This document shows positions 37,175 to 47,175 of a DNA stretch of 64,000 bases, piece after piece (position 1 is the first letter of the stretch; each line of letters opens with the position of its first letter). Below the pieces are notes generated by a model. It worked only from the letters and a program-made list of their open reading frames with translations. It was not told the DNA's origin and ran no database searches. Source of the stretch: Amedibacterium intestinale (GTDB lineage Bacteria; Bacillota_I; Bacilli_A; Erysipelotrichales; Erysipelotrichaceae); contig NZ_AP019711.1 of NCBI RefSeq assembly GCF_010537335.1, forward strand, positions 1,860,001-1,924,000, read 5' to 3'. Position numbers and translations under genes: made by a program.

Positions 37175-38281
37175 TTATATAAATGTACTGACTCCTAGCA
37201 GCAATATCAAAAACAAGAGATTCCATGCCGTAAAAATAAGAAGATACTTCTTTTTCTGTTTTGGATATTGAACTGCAATCTGTTTATAAGATATTAAGCT
37301 TGCCATAGATGCAATCAATGTCCCAAGTCCACCAAGGTTGGTTCCAATAATAAGCTGTGCATAATTTTCTGTATAGGCTGAAAGCAGCATTGCGCAAGGA
37401 ACATTACTAATAAATTGGCTGCATATGATCGCAAATATTTTTTCATGATGCAACAGCCACTGTGATAAAATTTCATGCAGTTCCTCCAAGGTATTTATAT
37501 TCCCTATAAAGATAAAAAAGAAAAGAAAAATAAGCAGTAACGAATAATCTACTTTTGAAAATAGGGAAACATCTAACAGAAGAATTACCGCTACAACGAT
37601 ACAAACTAAGATCCAATCAGATAATATATTTCCTACACACAGCAAACATAAAATAAACAACAATATATAGATACTTATGTTTTTATACTTCAACTTTTTA
37701 TCTTGATATACAGATACTTTAATTTCCTTGTTTTTATAAAACACAACAATAAATAGTATGAATAAGACAGCAGAAATCAGTGTATACGGAAACATGAGTG
37801 ATAAAAATTCCGTTAATTTCATCTGTGATAAGGAAAATAAATATAAATTTTGTGGATTTCCAATCGGTGTAAACATACTTCCAAGATTTGCCGCAATGCT
37901 CATAAATACAACTGTAAGACAAATTTTTGAATCCATTCCTGCTGCGTTTAAAAGCAAGATACCAAAGGGTACAAAAGTAATCAAGGCAACATCATTTGTT
38001 ATAAACATACTGCTGATAAAACAAAGAAAAACCAAAGAAAAAACAAGTCCCTTTGCAGAATGTATTTTCTTTAAAAGAATATCCGCAACATAGGAGAAAA
38101 AATACTGTTCCCTTAATCCTTCTACAATTAACATTAAACAGAATAGAAGAATAAGAGTATGAAAATCTATATATCCTATATATGCTTTACTTGGCGGAAT
38201 CATAAAGCACGATAAGAAACACAGTATAAAAGATATGCTTAATACTGCATCTTTTTTACAAAAGCCGATTATTTTTTTCAT
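37175..38281 (-). CDS. SLC13/ArsB-type anion permease
   Basis: A 368-residue membrane protein with about 10 helices of the ion-transporter superfamily (ArsB/NhaD/CitM). The hairpin motif FITNDVALITFVPFGILLL and the downstream IGNPQNLYLF and FISNVPCAMLL segments are typical. Smaller than usual (400-450), but start and end look natural. The substrate may be a dicarboxylate, citrate or arsenite-like anion; not decidable. It converges with the merR gene. Confidence 0.8.
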   Translation of the reverse strand: MKKIIGFCKKDAVLSISFILCFLSCFMIPPSKAYIGYIDFHTLILLFCLMLIVEGLREQYFFSYVADILLKKIHSAKGLVFSLVFLCFISSMFITNDVALITFVPFGILLLNAAGMDSKICLTVVFMSIAANLGSMFTPIGNPQNLYLFSLSQMKLTEFLSLMFPYTLISAVLFILFIVVFYKNKEIKVSVYQDKKLKYKNISIYILLFILCLLCVGNILSDWILVCIVVAVILLLDVSLFSKVDYSLLLIFLFFFIFIGNINTLEELHEILSQWLLHHEKIFAIICSQFISNVPCAMLLSAYTENYAQLIIGTNLGGLGTLIASMASLISYKQIAVQYPKQKKKYLLIFTAWNLLFLILLLGVSTFI

Positions 38282-38313
38282 TCGAATATCCCCTTAACTT
38301 TATTTCTCCATAC

Positions 38314-38340
38314 AAAAACCTTGGAAGCTCCAAGGTTTTT
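38314..38340 (-). terminator. Bidirectional terminator after metK
   Basis: Perfect stem AAAAACCTTGGA/TCCAAGGTTTTT with a 3-base loop, placed directly at the metK stop. Confidence 0.85.
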
Positions 38341-38342
38341 TC

Positions 38343-39521
38343 TTATTTCAAATATTTTTTCAAGTTTTCTGCAGGTGTTGTATCTTCCCACTTCACACCT
38401 AAATCTTCTCTACCCATGTGTCCATAAGCAGCTAACTGACGATAAATTGGTTTTCTTAAATCCAATGTCTTGATAATGCTTGTTGGTCGAAGGTCGAATT
38501 CTTTTCTTACGATATCTGCAATTTCTTCATCAGCCAGTTTTCCTGTACCAAACGTATCGACAAGAATACTTACTGGATGAGCAACACCAATCGCATAAGC
38601 TAACTGAATTTCACATTTACTTGCAAGTCCTGCCGCAACAATATTTTTCGCAACATAACGAGCTGCATACGCTGCACTTCTATCAACTTTTGTAGGATCT
38701 TTACCTGAGAATGCTCCCCCACCATGACGAGCAACCCCACCATAAGTATCAACGATAATTTTACGTCCTGTTAAACCACTATCTCCCTGAGGACCACCGA
38801 TAACAAAACGTCCTGTTGGATTGATATAAATTTTTGTATCTTCATCCATCAAATCTTTATCAATAATTACATCAATTACGTGTTTCTTCAAATCTTCACG
38901 AATGGTTTCTAATGATACACTGTCTGAATGCTGTGTAGAAATAACGATCGTATCTACACGTTTTGGACGATCGTTTTCATATTCGATTGTTACCTGTGTT
39001 TTTCCATCAGGTCTTAAATATGTAAGAGTTCCATCTTTTCTTACTTTTGTTAACTGTTTTGCTAAACGATGTGCCAAAGAAATCGATAATGGCATTAATT
39101 CTGGAGTTTCATCGCAGGCATAACCAAACATCATACCCTGATCTCCTGCACCATTGTTATCTTCTTCTTTTCCTTCTTTTGTTTCCAAAGAGTGATCTAC
39201 ACCCATCGCAATATCACTGGACTGTTCATCAATTGATGTTAAAACAGAACATGTTGTTCCATCAAATCCATATTTTGCACGATCATAACCGATACCTAAT
39301 ACAACATCACGCGCAATGGAAGGAATATCCACATAGCAATTTGTAGAGATTTCTCCCATGATCATAACCATACCTGTTGTACAGCAAGTTTCACACGCTA
39401 CACGGGCATTTGGATCTTTTTCTAAAATCGCATCTAAGACTGCATCACTAATCTGGTCACAAATTTTATCTGGATGACCTTCTGTTACAGACTCAGAAGT
39501 AAAAAACTGTTTATTTAACAT
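38343..39521 (-). CDS. metK: S-adenosylmethionine synthetase
   Basis: A 392-residue enzyme that makes SAM from methionine and ATP. Hallmarks are [20 protein letters not shown] near the N-terminus, [12 protein letters not shown] (the nucleotide loop) and [19 protein letters not shown]. The start at 39521 follows GAGGGATGTAT; the ATG two codons earlier falls on the Shine-Dalgarno. No SAM riboswitch was recognised. An IS element sits just upstream, ending about 100 bp from the start. Confidence 0.96.
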   Translation of the reverse strand: MLNKQFFTSESVTEGHPDKICDQISDAVLDAILEKDPNARVACETCCTTGMVMIMGEISTNCYVDIPSIARDVVLGIGYDRAKYGFDGTTCSVLTSIDEQSSDIAMGVDHSLETKEGKEEDNNGAGDQGMMFGYACDETPELMPLSISLAHRLAKQLTKVRKDGTLTYLRPDGKTQVTIEYENDRPKRVDTIVISTQHSDSVSLETIREDLKKHVIDVIIDKDLMDEDTKIYINPTGRFVIGGPQGDSGLTGRKIIVDTYGGVARHGGGAFSGKDPTKVDRSAAYAARYVAKNIVAAGLASKCEIQLAYAIGVAHPVSILVDTFGTGKLADEEIADIVRKEFDLRPTSIIKTLDLRKPIYRQLAAYGHMGREDLGVKWEDTTPAENLKKYLK

Positions 39522-39620
39522 ATACATCCCTCTTTTCTTTTCTATTTATAATACTAAATTTGAGCATTACTATTTTACAGCTTTTCCTATTTCTAAACAA
39601 GTAAAAAAACAAAAGATTTT

Positions 39621-40754
39621 CGCTTAATTTAACAAAAAGGTACCTAGATAACAAATGAACCTTTAAATATAAAGCAAATTATATGTTTTTAAAGATTTTC
39701 TTGTTATGGTAAAATTTAAATCTTTCAATCTTCGTAAGATGATAGGCAGTTTTTCATTATCATCCATTTCCTGAAATCTACGAACAAATACAAACAAGCT
39801 CATGTATCGATTCATGTATTTTGTTGCGATACCCCTGTATGCAATCAATTGACCTTTTATTAGCAAATGTATACTGTTCACTGTGTTGATATGTTCTACG
39901 GTGTTGTATGACAAATGTGATTTTAATTGTACAAGACTGCAGTTTGCCTTTTTGGCCAGTTCATCATAACAAAATGCTCCATCGGAATAAATAATTGATT
40001 TTGGGTCTAGATTTTTTAGGAAGTTTTCTAGTATACTGTTCTTGGTTGGTTTTCCATAACCGACTGCTTTGAATATCTCATGACCATTTCTATCTGTTGT
40101 GGTAACGATACAGACTTGTTCATGAGATAATCCTCTATAAGATGATGGCCCGCCTCGTTTGCGGGCTTTTCTTTGTATCTTCCTGCACCCTTTTTGGCTT
40201 TCAAGTTCAAAAGTTTCATCAATCTCTATGGTTCCGCTTAATTTCATATTTTCGCTGTCCAGCAATACTTCCAGTGCACAAAGGATTTTATGGCGATTTT
40301 CAAATATACAAGGGACAGAGAGATCCAAGTCGGCTGCTGTCTTTTTAACGGAAACAAAACTTAATGTATCTAATACGATTTTTTTAAACATGCTTCTTTC
40401 AATTTTGGAGTACATTGTAATTGTGTGTGAATTGTAAGTGAAGATATGACTACAATCTTTACACATATAACGCTGTTTCCCGTTTTTAAACCCTTTCTTG
40501 ATCATTCTGGATTCCTTGCCACAATATGGACAGCGTTTTGGCTTCAAATCCCTGTCTTCTTCATTAAGGTTCAAAGCATCAATAACATAGATTTCTAATT
40601 TTCTCTTTTGGTATGGTGTTAAAGCAGCAATAGATTTTAATAATTCTGATTGTTTCATGGATTGTTCCTCCTGTTTCTGAAATAATCATATATCTATTTG
40701 TTACATTATTTATGTAAGAAGTCATATTTAGGTACCCATTGGTTAAATTAAGCG
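39621..40754 (-). mobile_element. IS1595-family insertion sequence, intact
   Basis: A 1,134-bp element. Both ends begin CGCTTAATTTAAC and share GGTACCTA five bases further in, giving terminal inverted repeats of about 30 bp with four mismatches. The sequence AAGATTTT flanks it on both sides (39613-39620, 40755-40762), an 8-bp target duplication as expected for this family. The single transposase gene appears complete. It separates metK from the lipoprotein at 40947 without breaking a gene. Confidence 0.93.
39663..40658 (-). CDS. IS1595-family transposase (ISXO2-like)
   Basis: A 331-residue transposase. An N-terminal zinc ribbon (CPYCGKE...YMCKDC, residues about 43-69) and a helix-turn-helix precede the ISXO2-like DDE catalytic domain, with first acids in IEIDETFELE, second Asp in IIYSDGAF, and the late HINTVNSIHLLIKG and KYMNRYMSLFVFVRRF segments. 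Full length and without interruptions, so probably functional. Confidence 0.92.
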   Translation of the reverse strand: MKQSELLKSIAALTPYQKRKLEIYVIDALNLNEEDRDLKPKRCPYCGKESRMIKKGFKNGKQRYMCKDCSHIFTYNSHTITMYSKIERSMFKKIVLDTLSFVSVKKTAADLDLSVPCIFENRHKILCALEVLLDSENMKLSGTIEIDETFELESQKGCRKIQRKARKRGGPSSYRGLSHEQVCIVTTTDRNGHEIFKAVGYGKPTKNSILENFLKNLDPKSIIYSDGAFCYDELAKKANCSLVQLKSHLSYNTVEHINTVNSIHLLIKGQLIAYRGIATKYMNRYMSLFVFVRRFQEMDDNEKLPIILRRLKDLNFTITRKSLKTYNLLYI

Positions 40755-40878
40755 AAGATTTTATCTTTCCACTTTTTATTTCACAATAATCTTATAATTC
40801 TATTCCGATTATTATATAGTTTCAGATAAAACATCATCAAAATTACAAACATTCCCATAAAACGTTAATTGTAAAGGG

Positions 40879-40906
40879 TTTCAAACCTCAGTTTATATGT
40901 TATACT
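40879..40906 (+). promoter_or_regulatory. Extended -10 promoter of the lipoprotein gene
   Basis: Plus-strand TTTCAA (40879-40884), 16-bp spacer, TGTTATACT with the -10 at 40901-40906. Confidence 0.6.
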
Positions 40907-40946
40907 TTAAATATAAGAAGCTGTACAACAGCAGGGAGGAAAACAT

Positions 40947-41399
40947 ATGAAAAAACTTTTAGTCGCTGCCGCTACAGTTATCATACTGGCAGGGTGTACA
41001 CAAAACGCTGACAAGAAAGAATCCAAAACATGCTCCATTGATATGTCTGGAATTACCATGGATATCAAGATGGATGCCACAAATGAAGTTGTAGATAATC
41101 TTGGCATGAATATTAAAATCCCTGGTTCCTTGCTTGGAGGAGATGCCTCTGTTTTAACAGAAGATAATTTAAAAACTATGGGAGATGCTGCACTTAAACA
41201 AATGAATATTGAAAAGGGAACCGGTGTTGAAACAAACTTCACCATTGAAGGAAAAGATTTAAACGCTGAAGTTACATTTGATTTAAAGAAAGCAGATGCC
41301 AATACCTTAAAGGCCATTGGTATTACAGAAGAAATGAAAGAATTGAAATTAACAGATGCAGTAAAAAACTTTGAGGCAGCTGGTGCTACCTGCAAATAA
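40947..41399 (+). CDS. Lipoprotein, possibly DUF1307/YehR-like
   Basis: A 150-residue exported lipoprotein; lipobox LAGC with Cys at residue 17. The mature domain contains repeating beta strands (TMDIKMDATNEVV) and a late NFTIEGKDLNAEVTFDL segment that resembles YehR-type DUF1307 lipoproteins. A good AGGGAGGAAAACAT site precedes the ATG. Single gene with its own promoter. Role unknown. Confidence 0.7.
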   Translation: MKKLLVAAATVIILAGCTQNADKKESKTCSIDMSGITMDIKMDATNEVVDNLGMNIKIPGSLLGGDASVLTEDNLKTMGDAALKQMNIEKGTGVETNFTIEGKDLNAEVTFDLKKADANTLKAIGITEEMKELKLTDAVKNFEAAGATCK

Positions 41400-41409
41400 C
41401 AAATGCAAT

Positions 41410-41612
41410 TATACCACCTATAAAACAGGTGGTATAAACTTGCCATATAAGTTCCTATTGTTTTGCATAATTTTTCGAGCATTGAGGCCTAGCAGCCTCA
41501 ATGCTTAGCTACGCCCTCCTATGCTTTTGTATTGACTACCTCACCTATTTCATTATATTACATAGGAGATTTTTACACTAAAATTCTATTACCACGCGCA
41601 CAGCACGTGGTA
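41410..41612 (+). ncRNA. Cluster of three hairpins, candidate structured RNA
   Basis: Between the lipoprotein and PAP2 genes three clean inverted repeats occur: 10-bp TATACCACCT (41410-41436), 11-bp AGCATTGAGGC (41478-41505) and 7-bp TACCACG (41590-41612). None is followed by a T run. A plus-strand promoter-like TTGACT-16-TATATT (41532-41559) lies before the third. No coding frame of merit is present. Confidence 0.4.
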
Positions 41613-41625
41613 TTTGCTTTGTAAT

Positions 41626-41654
41626 AAAAAAGCACAGCTTATTCACTATGCTTT
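41626..41654 (-). terminator. Terminator of the PAP2 gene
   Basis: Minus-strand stem AAAGCATAG/CTGTGCTTT followed by a T run, shortly after the stop codon. Confidence 0.7.
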
Positions 41655-41681
41655 CCTTATTCTCTCTATAGATTCTTCAAT

Positions 41682-42521
41682 CTATATTTTTTTATGATAC
41701 CAGCCTGTTATATGCCACATCACAAAATAAGTTATGATTGTCATTGTAGCTCCAAACAACACATCTGTTGCGAAGTGCATTCCCAAAACCATTCGTGAAA
41801 TCATAACACAGAGTGTAAATACCGATGCAAAAACAATGGCAATTCTTTTATAAATTAACGTATCAAATTTTTTCGCAAAAGTAGGTACAAACATCAAGAA
41901 AAAACTAACTGCTGCTTGTGCTGAATGTCCTGACGGAAAACTTGCATCTTGTATTTTTACAGATTGAATTTCAAACCAATAAGTAAAATCTTTTAGCGGA
42001 TCTGCTAATCTATAAAATCTTTCTCTAGAAACAAATGATTTAATATACGAAACCCCAAACACCGCAACCGCACAACCTACTACACCAACAATTGCAGCAC
42101 GATTTAATTCTTCTCTTTTTCCATTTCGTACTATGCGTAAACAAAGCAAGATTGAAACGATCAACCAAATAAGCATAAATAAAACCATAGGAATCAATGA
42201 TTCTTTTACTTGATACACTATACAAATAGTCCCTACAAGAAGGTTATATCCCAATAATATTACACCAAAAATCCAAGAGATAATCGTTTTTAAACAAAAC
42301 TTACATTCACTACTTATAATAAGGGCAACACATGCAAAAACGCCAACAATTGGTAGTGGCAATGTTCCAATAATTTCAAATACTCTTCCAAAAATACTAT
42401 TCGGATTATATATCCACATCGCAATTTTTAAATCTGTAAATGTAAATATCCCCATTAAAATAATAAAGATGCAGATTCCTATTAAGAAGAATTTTTTCTG
42501 ATTAAAACTATTTTTTTCCAT
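41682..42521 (-). CDS. PAP2-family membrane phosphatase
   Basis: A 279-residue protein with six membrane helices. It has the phosphatase motifs PSGHSAQ (catalytic His) and SRMVLGMHFATDV; the first lysine-arginine motif is weak (the region reads RFYRLADPLKDF). Relatives dephosphorylate undecaprenyl pyrophosphate or phosphatidic/phosphatidylglycerol phosphate. Single gene. Confidence 0.85.
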   Translation of the reverse strand: MEKNSFNQKKFFLIGICIFIILMGIFTFTDLKIAMWIYNPNSIFGRVFEIIGTLPLPIVGVFACVALIISSECKFCLKTIISWIFGVILLGYNLLVGTICIVYQVKESLIPMVLFMLIWLIVSILLCLRIVRNGKREELNRAAIVGVVGCAVAVFGVSYIKSFVSRERFYRLADPLKDFTYWFEIQSVKIQDASFPSGHSAQAAVSFFLMFVPTFAKKFDTLIYKRIAIVFASVFTLCVMISRMVLGMHFATDVLFGATMTIITYFVMWHITGWYHKKI

Positions 42522-42695
42522 TCACTTTCTCCTTCATATTATGACTTCGTAAGTTTAACACAATAGTTATCTTCCCTTTATCTTTATACAATCAAGATTC
42601 TGTTAAATTATCGTAAACTAAAAAATAACTATCTAATATGATAAAAAAAGATTTTTTATCTATAATATGTAAATAAAATAATCCAAAAGAAAAGG

Positions 42696-42748
42696 CCGTA
42701 TAGTCTACGTGATACTTTTAAAATCACTTAACTGTTACGTCCCTTTTT
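42696..42748 (-). terminator. Terminator after mfd
   Basis: Minus-strand nested stem AAAAGG...CGTA...AGT around an inner GTGAT/ATCAC hairpin, closed by ACT...TACG...CCTTTT, then CTTTT. Position just past the mfd stop. Confidence 0.5.
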
Positions 42749-42756
42749 CTATATCT

Positions 42757-45700
42757 TTATTCTTCTTTTAACTCCATGCGTTCACAGCTTTCCAATATTT
42801 CAATGACTTTAAACAGCCAGTCTTTGCTTTTTGGAAAGAAGACAGAAATCTTTTTATCCACAAAACGCATTTGAATGTTTTTAGAAATCGTTGTCATACG
42901 TTCAAAGAATTTAACCCCATCAATACGATTTGACCAGTTTTCTGAAAAGCTGATACGAATTCTTTTTGGCTCTTCCATAAATGTATCTACTATTGGTTCA
43001 TTAATTAAAATATCCAGTCGTTTTTTCTCAAACAGCATTTGTACTGATTTTGGAAGTTTTCCATAATTATCTTTAATTTCTTCCATCATATCACGAAGCT
43101 GTTCCTTTGTCTGAATTGCTTCAATCCTTTGATATAATGTAATTTTTTCATAATCTTCATTCGCAAATTTTCCCGGTATATAGGCATCTACCGCAACATT
43201 TGCTTTTTTCATTACCGGTTTTTCTTCTTTTTTGATACCTTTTCTTTCCATAATGGCTTCATTTAACATTTCAATATACATGTCAATACCTACGGTATCA
43301 ATAAAACCAGCCTGCTGTGGTCCCAGCATATCTCCTGCCCCGCGAATCGTTAAATCTCGCATGGCAATCTTATATCCGCTTCCAAGCTGAGTAAATTCCT
43401 TAATGGATTTTAATCGTTTCCCCGCCACTTCGCTTAACTGTTTTTGTGGAGAATACATCAAATACGCATATGCTAAACGATCACTTCTACCCACTCGTCC
43501 TTTGATCTGATACAGCTGACTTAATCCAAAATGATCGGCATCTTCAATAAGGATCGTATTGGCATTTGGAATATCAATTCCTGTTTCAATGATTGTTGTA
43601 CAGACAAGCACCTGATAATGATTATCGGTAAACTGCAACATCACATCTTCGATTTCTTCTCGACTCATTTTTCCATGTGCCACACCAACTTCAATATCTG
43701 GTAAAGCTTCTCTTAATTTACGTGCCACATTATAAATCTCTTTTACATTATTGAAAAGATAGAATACCTGCCCATTTCGTGCTAATTCTCGCTGTATCAC
43801 TTCTTTGATCATCGAAAAGTTTTTCTCTATTACATATGTTTGTACCGGCATACGATTGGATGGCGGAGTATCGAGCTGTGATAAGGAACGAATCCCAATC
43901 AAAGACATCTGTAAGGTTCTTGGAATTGGTGTTGCACTTAAGGAAAGTACATCAACACTGTTTTTTAATTCTTTTATTTTTTCTTTATGTTCCACGCCAA
44001 AACGTTGTTCCTCATCGATAACCAATAATCCCAAATCAGAGAATTCCACATCTTTAGATAGTAGGCGATGTGTTCCAATTAAAATATCAATATTGCCTTC
44101 TTTTACATCGTGTAAAAGTTTCTTTTGTTCTTTCAAAGGCACAAAACGATTGATCACCGCAATTTGTACAGGGAAATTTTGGAATCGTTTTACAAAGGTT
44201 TTATAATGCTGCAAAGATAAAATGGTTGTAGGACATAAAAATGCAACCTGTTTATTATCCGCAACGGCTTTAAATGCTGCACGTGCTGCCACTTCTGTTT
44301 TCCCAAAACCAACATCCCCACATAATAAACGATCCATCGGTTTGCTGGATTCCATATCCCGTTTGATTTCTTTTACCGCTTTTGCCTGATCTCGTGTTAA
44401 TTCATAAGGAAAATCTTTTTCAAAATCAGCCTGTAAAGGTGTATCTGGTGCAAACGCATAACCAATATTTTCATCACGCTGTGCATATAGATGCAGCAAA
44501 CGATCCGCAAGTTCCGCAATTTTTTCACTGACCTTGCGTTTTGTTTTTTCCCATTCCTTGCTTCCAAGTGTATTCAGTTTTGGTGAAGCACCTTCTTTAG
44601 AAATAAACTTGCGAATTAAATGAAACTGTTCCAATGGTATATATAAGGAAGCATCTCCCTTATAGACTACATGCAAATAATCTTTATGCATACCATCATT
44701 GTTTCGTGTTACGATACCTAAATATTTTCCTACACCATGCTGATTATGTACAACATAATCTCCTACACTTAATTCTTCATAATTATGTAATACTTCCGCT
44801 TCTTTAAACTTATTCGCAAAACGAGAAGTCTTTTGTGTTTTATGGAAAAGTTCTTTGCTGGTATAAACTGCGATATTTTCATTTACACAAGTAAAACCTT
44901 CCACCATAGCATGTTGAAGAAGTGAAATCCCTTCTTCCAGTACATCCTCTTCTTCCACAAGATGATAACTTACATTCTCTTCCTGTAAAATACGTTTTAT
45001 TTGCACAATTTCTTTTTCATCAAGACACAATAAAACACGTCTATTTTTCGCCTGTGACAAAACTTCCTGCATCGTTCTTTCTAAGTTCACATCGCCTAAC
45101 GACATGGATAGAATATTGGAAGATACCGGTTTTTTATAATCTACAAACATACCAAATTCCAATACTTCATGTCCCTGCAGTACATGATTCATATCTTCAA
45201 ATACAGAGAATTTACATAAAGCTCTTCCCTCTTCAAACAGCTCCTGTAAATAAGAAACTGTTTCTTCCTGTATATGTTTGATGGATTCTTTTACTTCTTC
45301 CTTACTGGAAACAAGAATCCAGGCATCCTTTCGATAATCACAAAGCGTGCTTTTATCTTGCTGGAAAGCATAATAGCGATACAGCTTACCTTCCACTTCT
45401 CTTCGCTGCAGCATATCAAGATCTTCTAAAATCGTATCATATAAAGTTTCTTGCATATCTTCTGGTAAATGTTTTTTCTGTTTTTCAAATTCATTGATTG
45501 CATTTTGTCGAATTTCTTCCAGTTGTTTTTCTTCAAACAAAAAGGTGCTGGCAGGTAAAATCTTTATTTCCTGTATGACTTCTATTGTTCTTTGTGTAGA
45601 AATATCAAAAAAACGAATACTATCAATAATATTATCAAAAAACTCAATACGAATCGGGTGCTCATAATTCATTGAAAAGACATCAATAATCCCCCCGCGT

Positions 45701-46206
45701 GCTGCATAGCATAAAGGCTGATCCACACGATTCACATGGGTATAACCTGCTTCCTGCAACAACCGTTTCAAGTCATCATATGCAATCTCTTCATCTTGTT
45801 TCAAAGATAAGGTATGCTTTTCAAATTGTTCTTTTGATGGCTGAAAACGAATGGCACCAGCCGTGTTCATAACGCAGATATAAGGGCGATCCTCCAATAG
45901 TTTGCCCATTACTTCCATCTGGTTTGCTCTTGTCTCAGGAGAAGAGGCAACAGCTTCCACACGCAAAGATTCTTCCATCGTAAATAACAGCACATCTTCT
46001 TTTAATAAAGCAGATAAACGATCGTATAATTTCTGTGCAGAATATGCATTGTTTTTCACAATAAACATACTCTGCGGCTGCATACGATATGCACTGGCAA
46101 TTAACAATGCTTCTTCACTTAAAGAAAGATTTCCTAATACACTTTCTTTTTTTAGAATACTTTTGACACCGGCATTTTCTGCCAGTTCTCTTAAAAGAAT
46201 ATCCAC
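42757..46206 (-). CDS. mfd: Transcription-repair coupling factor
   Basis: A 1,149-residue Mfd. UvrB-like domains 1-2 lie at the N-terminus, the RNA-polymerase-interacting CarD-like domain near residues 470-540 (VGDYVVHNQHGVGKYLGI), and the SF2 translocase after that with Walker A GDVGFGKTEVA, DEEQ box VIDEEQRFG, motif III LSATPIPRTL and a late GRVGRSDR motif VI. A C-terminal TRCF domain ends the protein. It removes stalled polymerase and recruits UvrA. It starts 9 bp after pth, so the two form an operon. Confidence 0.97.
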   Translation of the reverse strand: MDILLRELAENAGVKSILKKESVLGNLSLSEEALLIASAYRMQPQSMFIVKNNAYSAQKLYDRLSALLKEDVLLFTMEESLRVEAVASSPETRANQMEVMGKLLEDRPYICVMNTAGAIRFQPSKEQFEKHTLSLKQDEEIAYDDLKRLLQEAGYTHVNRVDQPLCYAARGGIIDVFSMNYEHPIRIEFFDNIIDSIRFFDISTQRTIEVIQEIKILPASTFLFEEKQLEEIRQNAINEFEKQKKHLPEDMQETLYDTILEDLDMLQRREVEGKLYRYYAFQQDKSTLCDYRKDAWILVSSKEEVKESIKHIQEETVSYLQELFEEGRALCKFSVFEDMNHVLQGHEVLEFGMFVDYKKPVSSNILSMSLGDVNLERTMQEVLSQAKNRRVLLCLDEKEIVQIKRILQEENVSYHLVEEEDVLEEGISLLQHAMVEGFTCVNENIAVYTSKELFHKTQKTSRFANKFKEAEVLHNYEELSVGDYVVHNQHGVGKYLGIVTRNNDGMHKDYLHVVYKGDASLYIPLEQFHLIRKFISKEGASPKLNTLGSKEWEKTKRKVSEKIAELADRLLHLYAQRDENIGYAFAPDTPLQADFEKDFPYELTRDQAKAVKEIKRDMESSKPMDRLLCGDVGFGKTEVAARAAFKAVADNKQVAFLCPTTILSLQHYKTFVKRFQNFPVQIAVINRFVPLKEQKKLLHDVKEGNIDILIGTHRLLSKDVEFSDLGLLVIDEEQRFGVEHKEKIKELKNSVDVLSLSATPIPRTLQMSLIGIRSLSQLDTPPSNRMPVQTYVIEKNFSMIKEVIQRELARNGQVFYLFNNVKEIYNVARKLREALPDIEVGVAHGKMSREEIEDVMLQFTDNHYQVLVCTTIIETGIDIPNANTILIEDADHFGLSQLYQIKGRVGRSDRLAYAYLMYSPQKQLSEVAGKRLKSIKEFTQLGSGYKIAMRDLTIRGAGDMLGPQQAGFIDTVGIDMYIEMLNEAIMERKGIKKEEKPVMKKANVAVDAYIPGKFANEDYEKITLYQRIEAIQTKEQLRDMMEEIKDNYGKLPKSVQMLFEKKRLDILINEPIVDTFMEEPKRIRISFSENWSNRIDGVKFFERMTTISKNIQMRFVDKKISVFFPKSKDWLFKVIEILESCERMELKEE

Positions 46207-46215
46207 AATATCACC

Positions 46216-46776
46216 CTACTTTTTATTATATCGGCTCATGGTATCAATAAACGTATGCGTTAAAGAAAAAATAGCCGCATCTCTTGCCTGTTCCACTGCC
46301 TTTTTAAAATCTTCCTGTTCTTCTTTGCGTATTTTTCCCAGCACCCAGTTTACTACCGGTACTCGTGCATCTTTTCCAATCCCTACACGAATACGATTAA
46401 ATTCCTGTGTATGCAAATGGGCAATGATATTTTTCATTCCATTCTGTCCACCAGCACTTCCTTTTTCACGAAGACGAATCTTTCCAACCGGCATATCCAT
46501 ATCATCATAAATTACCAGAATATCTTTTGCCTGTAAACGATAAAACTTCATAGCTTCCACCACTGCTTCCCCAGATAAATTCATATACGTCTGCGGCTTC
46601 ATCAACAACACCTGTTCTCCATCAATACGTGTCAGTGCAATCAGTGCTTTAAACTTTTTCTGTGTAACTTCTACATGGCAATACTCTGCGATTGCATCAA
46701 GCACACTGAAGCCCGCATTATGTCTTGTATTTTCATATTCTTTACCCGGATTTCCTAAACCAACGATCAGTTTCAT
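46216..46776 (-). CDS. pth: Peptidyl-tRNA hydrolase
   Basis: A 186-residue Pth with active-site Asn9 (VGLGNPG), His19 (NTRHNAGF) and the Asp in YDDMDMPVGKIRLR; GSAGGQNGMKNI is the other landmark. It recycles peptidyl-tRNA released during translation. The pth-mfd order is typical of Gram-positive chromosomes. A long hairpin precedes its ribosome binding site. Confidence 0.97.
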   Translation of the reverse strand: MKLIVGLGNPGKEYENTRHNAGFSVLDAIAEYCHVEVTQKKFKALIALTRIDGEQVLLMKPQTYMNLSGEAVVEAMKFYRLQAKDILVIYDDMDMPVGKIRLREKGSAGGQNGMKNIIAHLHTQEFNRIRVGIGKDARVPVVNWVLGKIRKEEQEDFKKAVEQARDAAIFSLTHTFIDTMSRYNKK

Positions 46777-46791
46777 ATATTCACCTCATAC

Positions 46792-46829
46792 CACGACAAA
46801 ATCTCATACATAAAGTGTATGAGATCGTG
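46792..46829 (-). promoter_or_regulatory. Hairpin in the pth leader
   Basis: A 10-bp perfect stem ATCTCATACA/TGTATGAGAT (46801-46825) with an outer CACGA/TCGTG pair, ending about 15 bp before the pth start. It might terminate upstream transcription weakly or shape the pth leader. Confidence 0.5.
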
Positions 46830-46926
46830 TTTCTTTCTTTGTGGATACATTATACAACGAGACATATGGTTATGCAAATCAAATTATTTCTATCATACTC
46901 CATCTACAATCACCTAATTCTTTTCA

Positions 46927-47168
46927 TCAATTATCACCAAGTCCAAATCCTTTTTTCATACTCTTTAATAAGATTTGCAACTCATATTCTAAATTGAACT
47001 CCTCGTTTTGATTTCCCATAATAACATCAAAATTACAATACACTATATCATTTCACTTATTAACACAGGAGTGAATAATAGCCATACTGTTTCAGAACCT
47101 AATTCATCATATAAAAAGGACATCCCTAAAACAAACTGTCTAAGAATGCCCTGTTCTACATAAAATTT
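46927..47168 (-). pseudogene. Frameshifted gene fragment behind the SNF2 gene
   Basis: Just after the SNF2 stop the minus strand reads FYVEQGILRQFVLGMSFLYD and onward to VLISEM, then hits a stop. One frame over it continues IVYCNFDVIMGNQNEEFN, ending in KGFGLGDN before a stop at 46927. The break lies in an ATATAG stretch near 47045 and would be explained by a 2-bp slip. The protein is unidentified and lacks a start, so this looks like the tail of a decayed gene. The remainder of the 46777-47175 gap holds only the pth leader. Confidence 0.5.
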
Positions 47169-47175
47169 TATTAAC

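Noticed and set aside
39522-39620. SAM riboswitch before metK
   Set aside because: No conserved core was found in the 100 bp between the gene and the insertion sequence.
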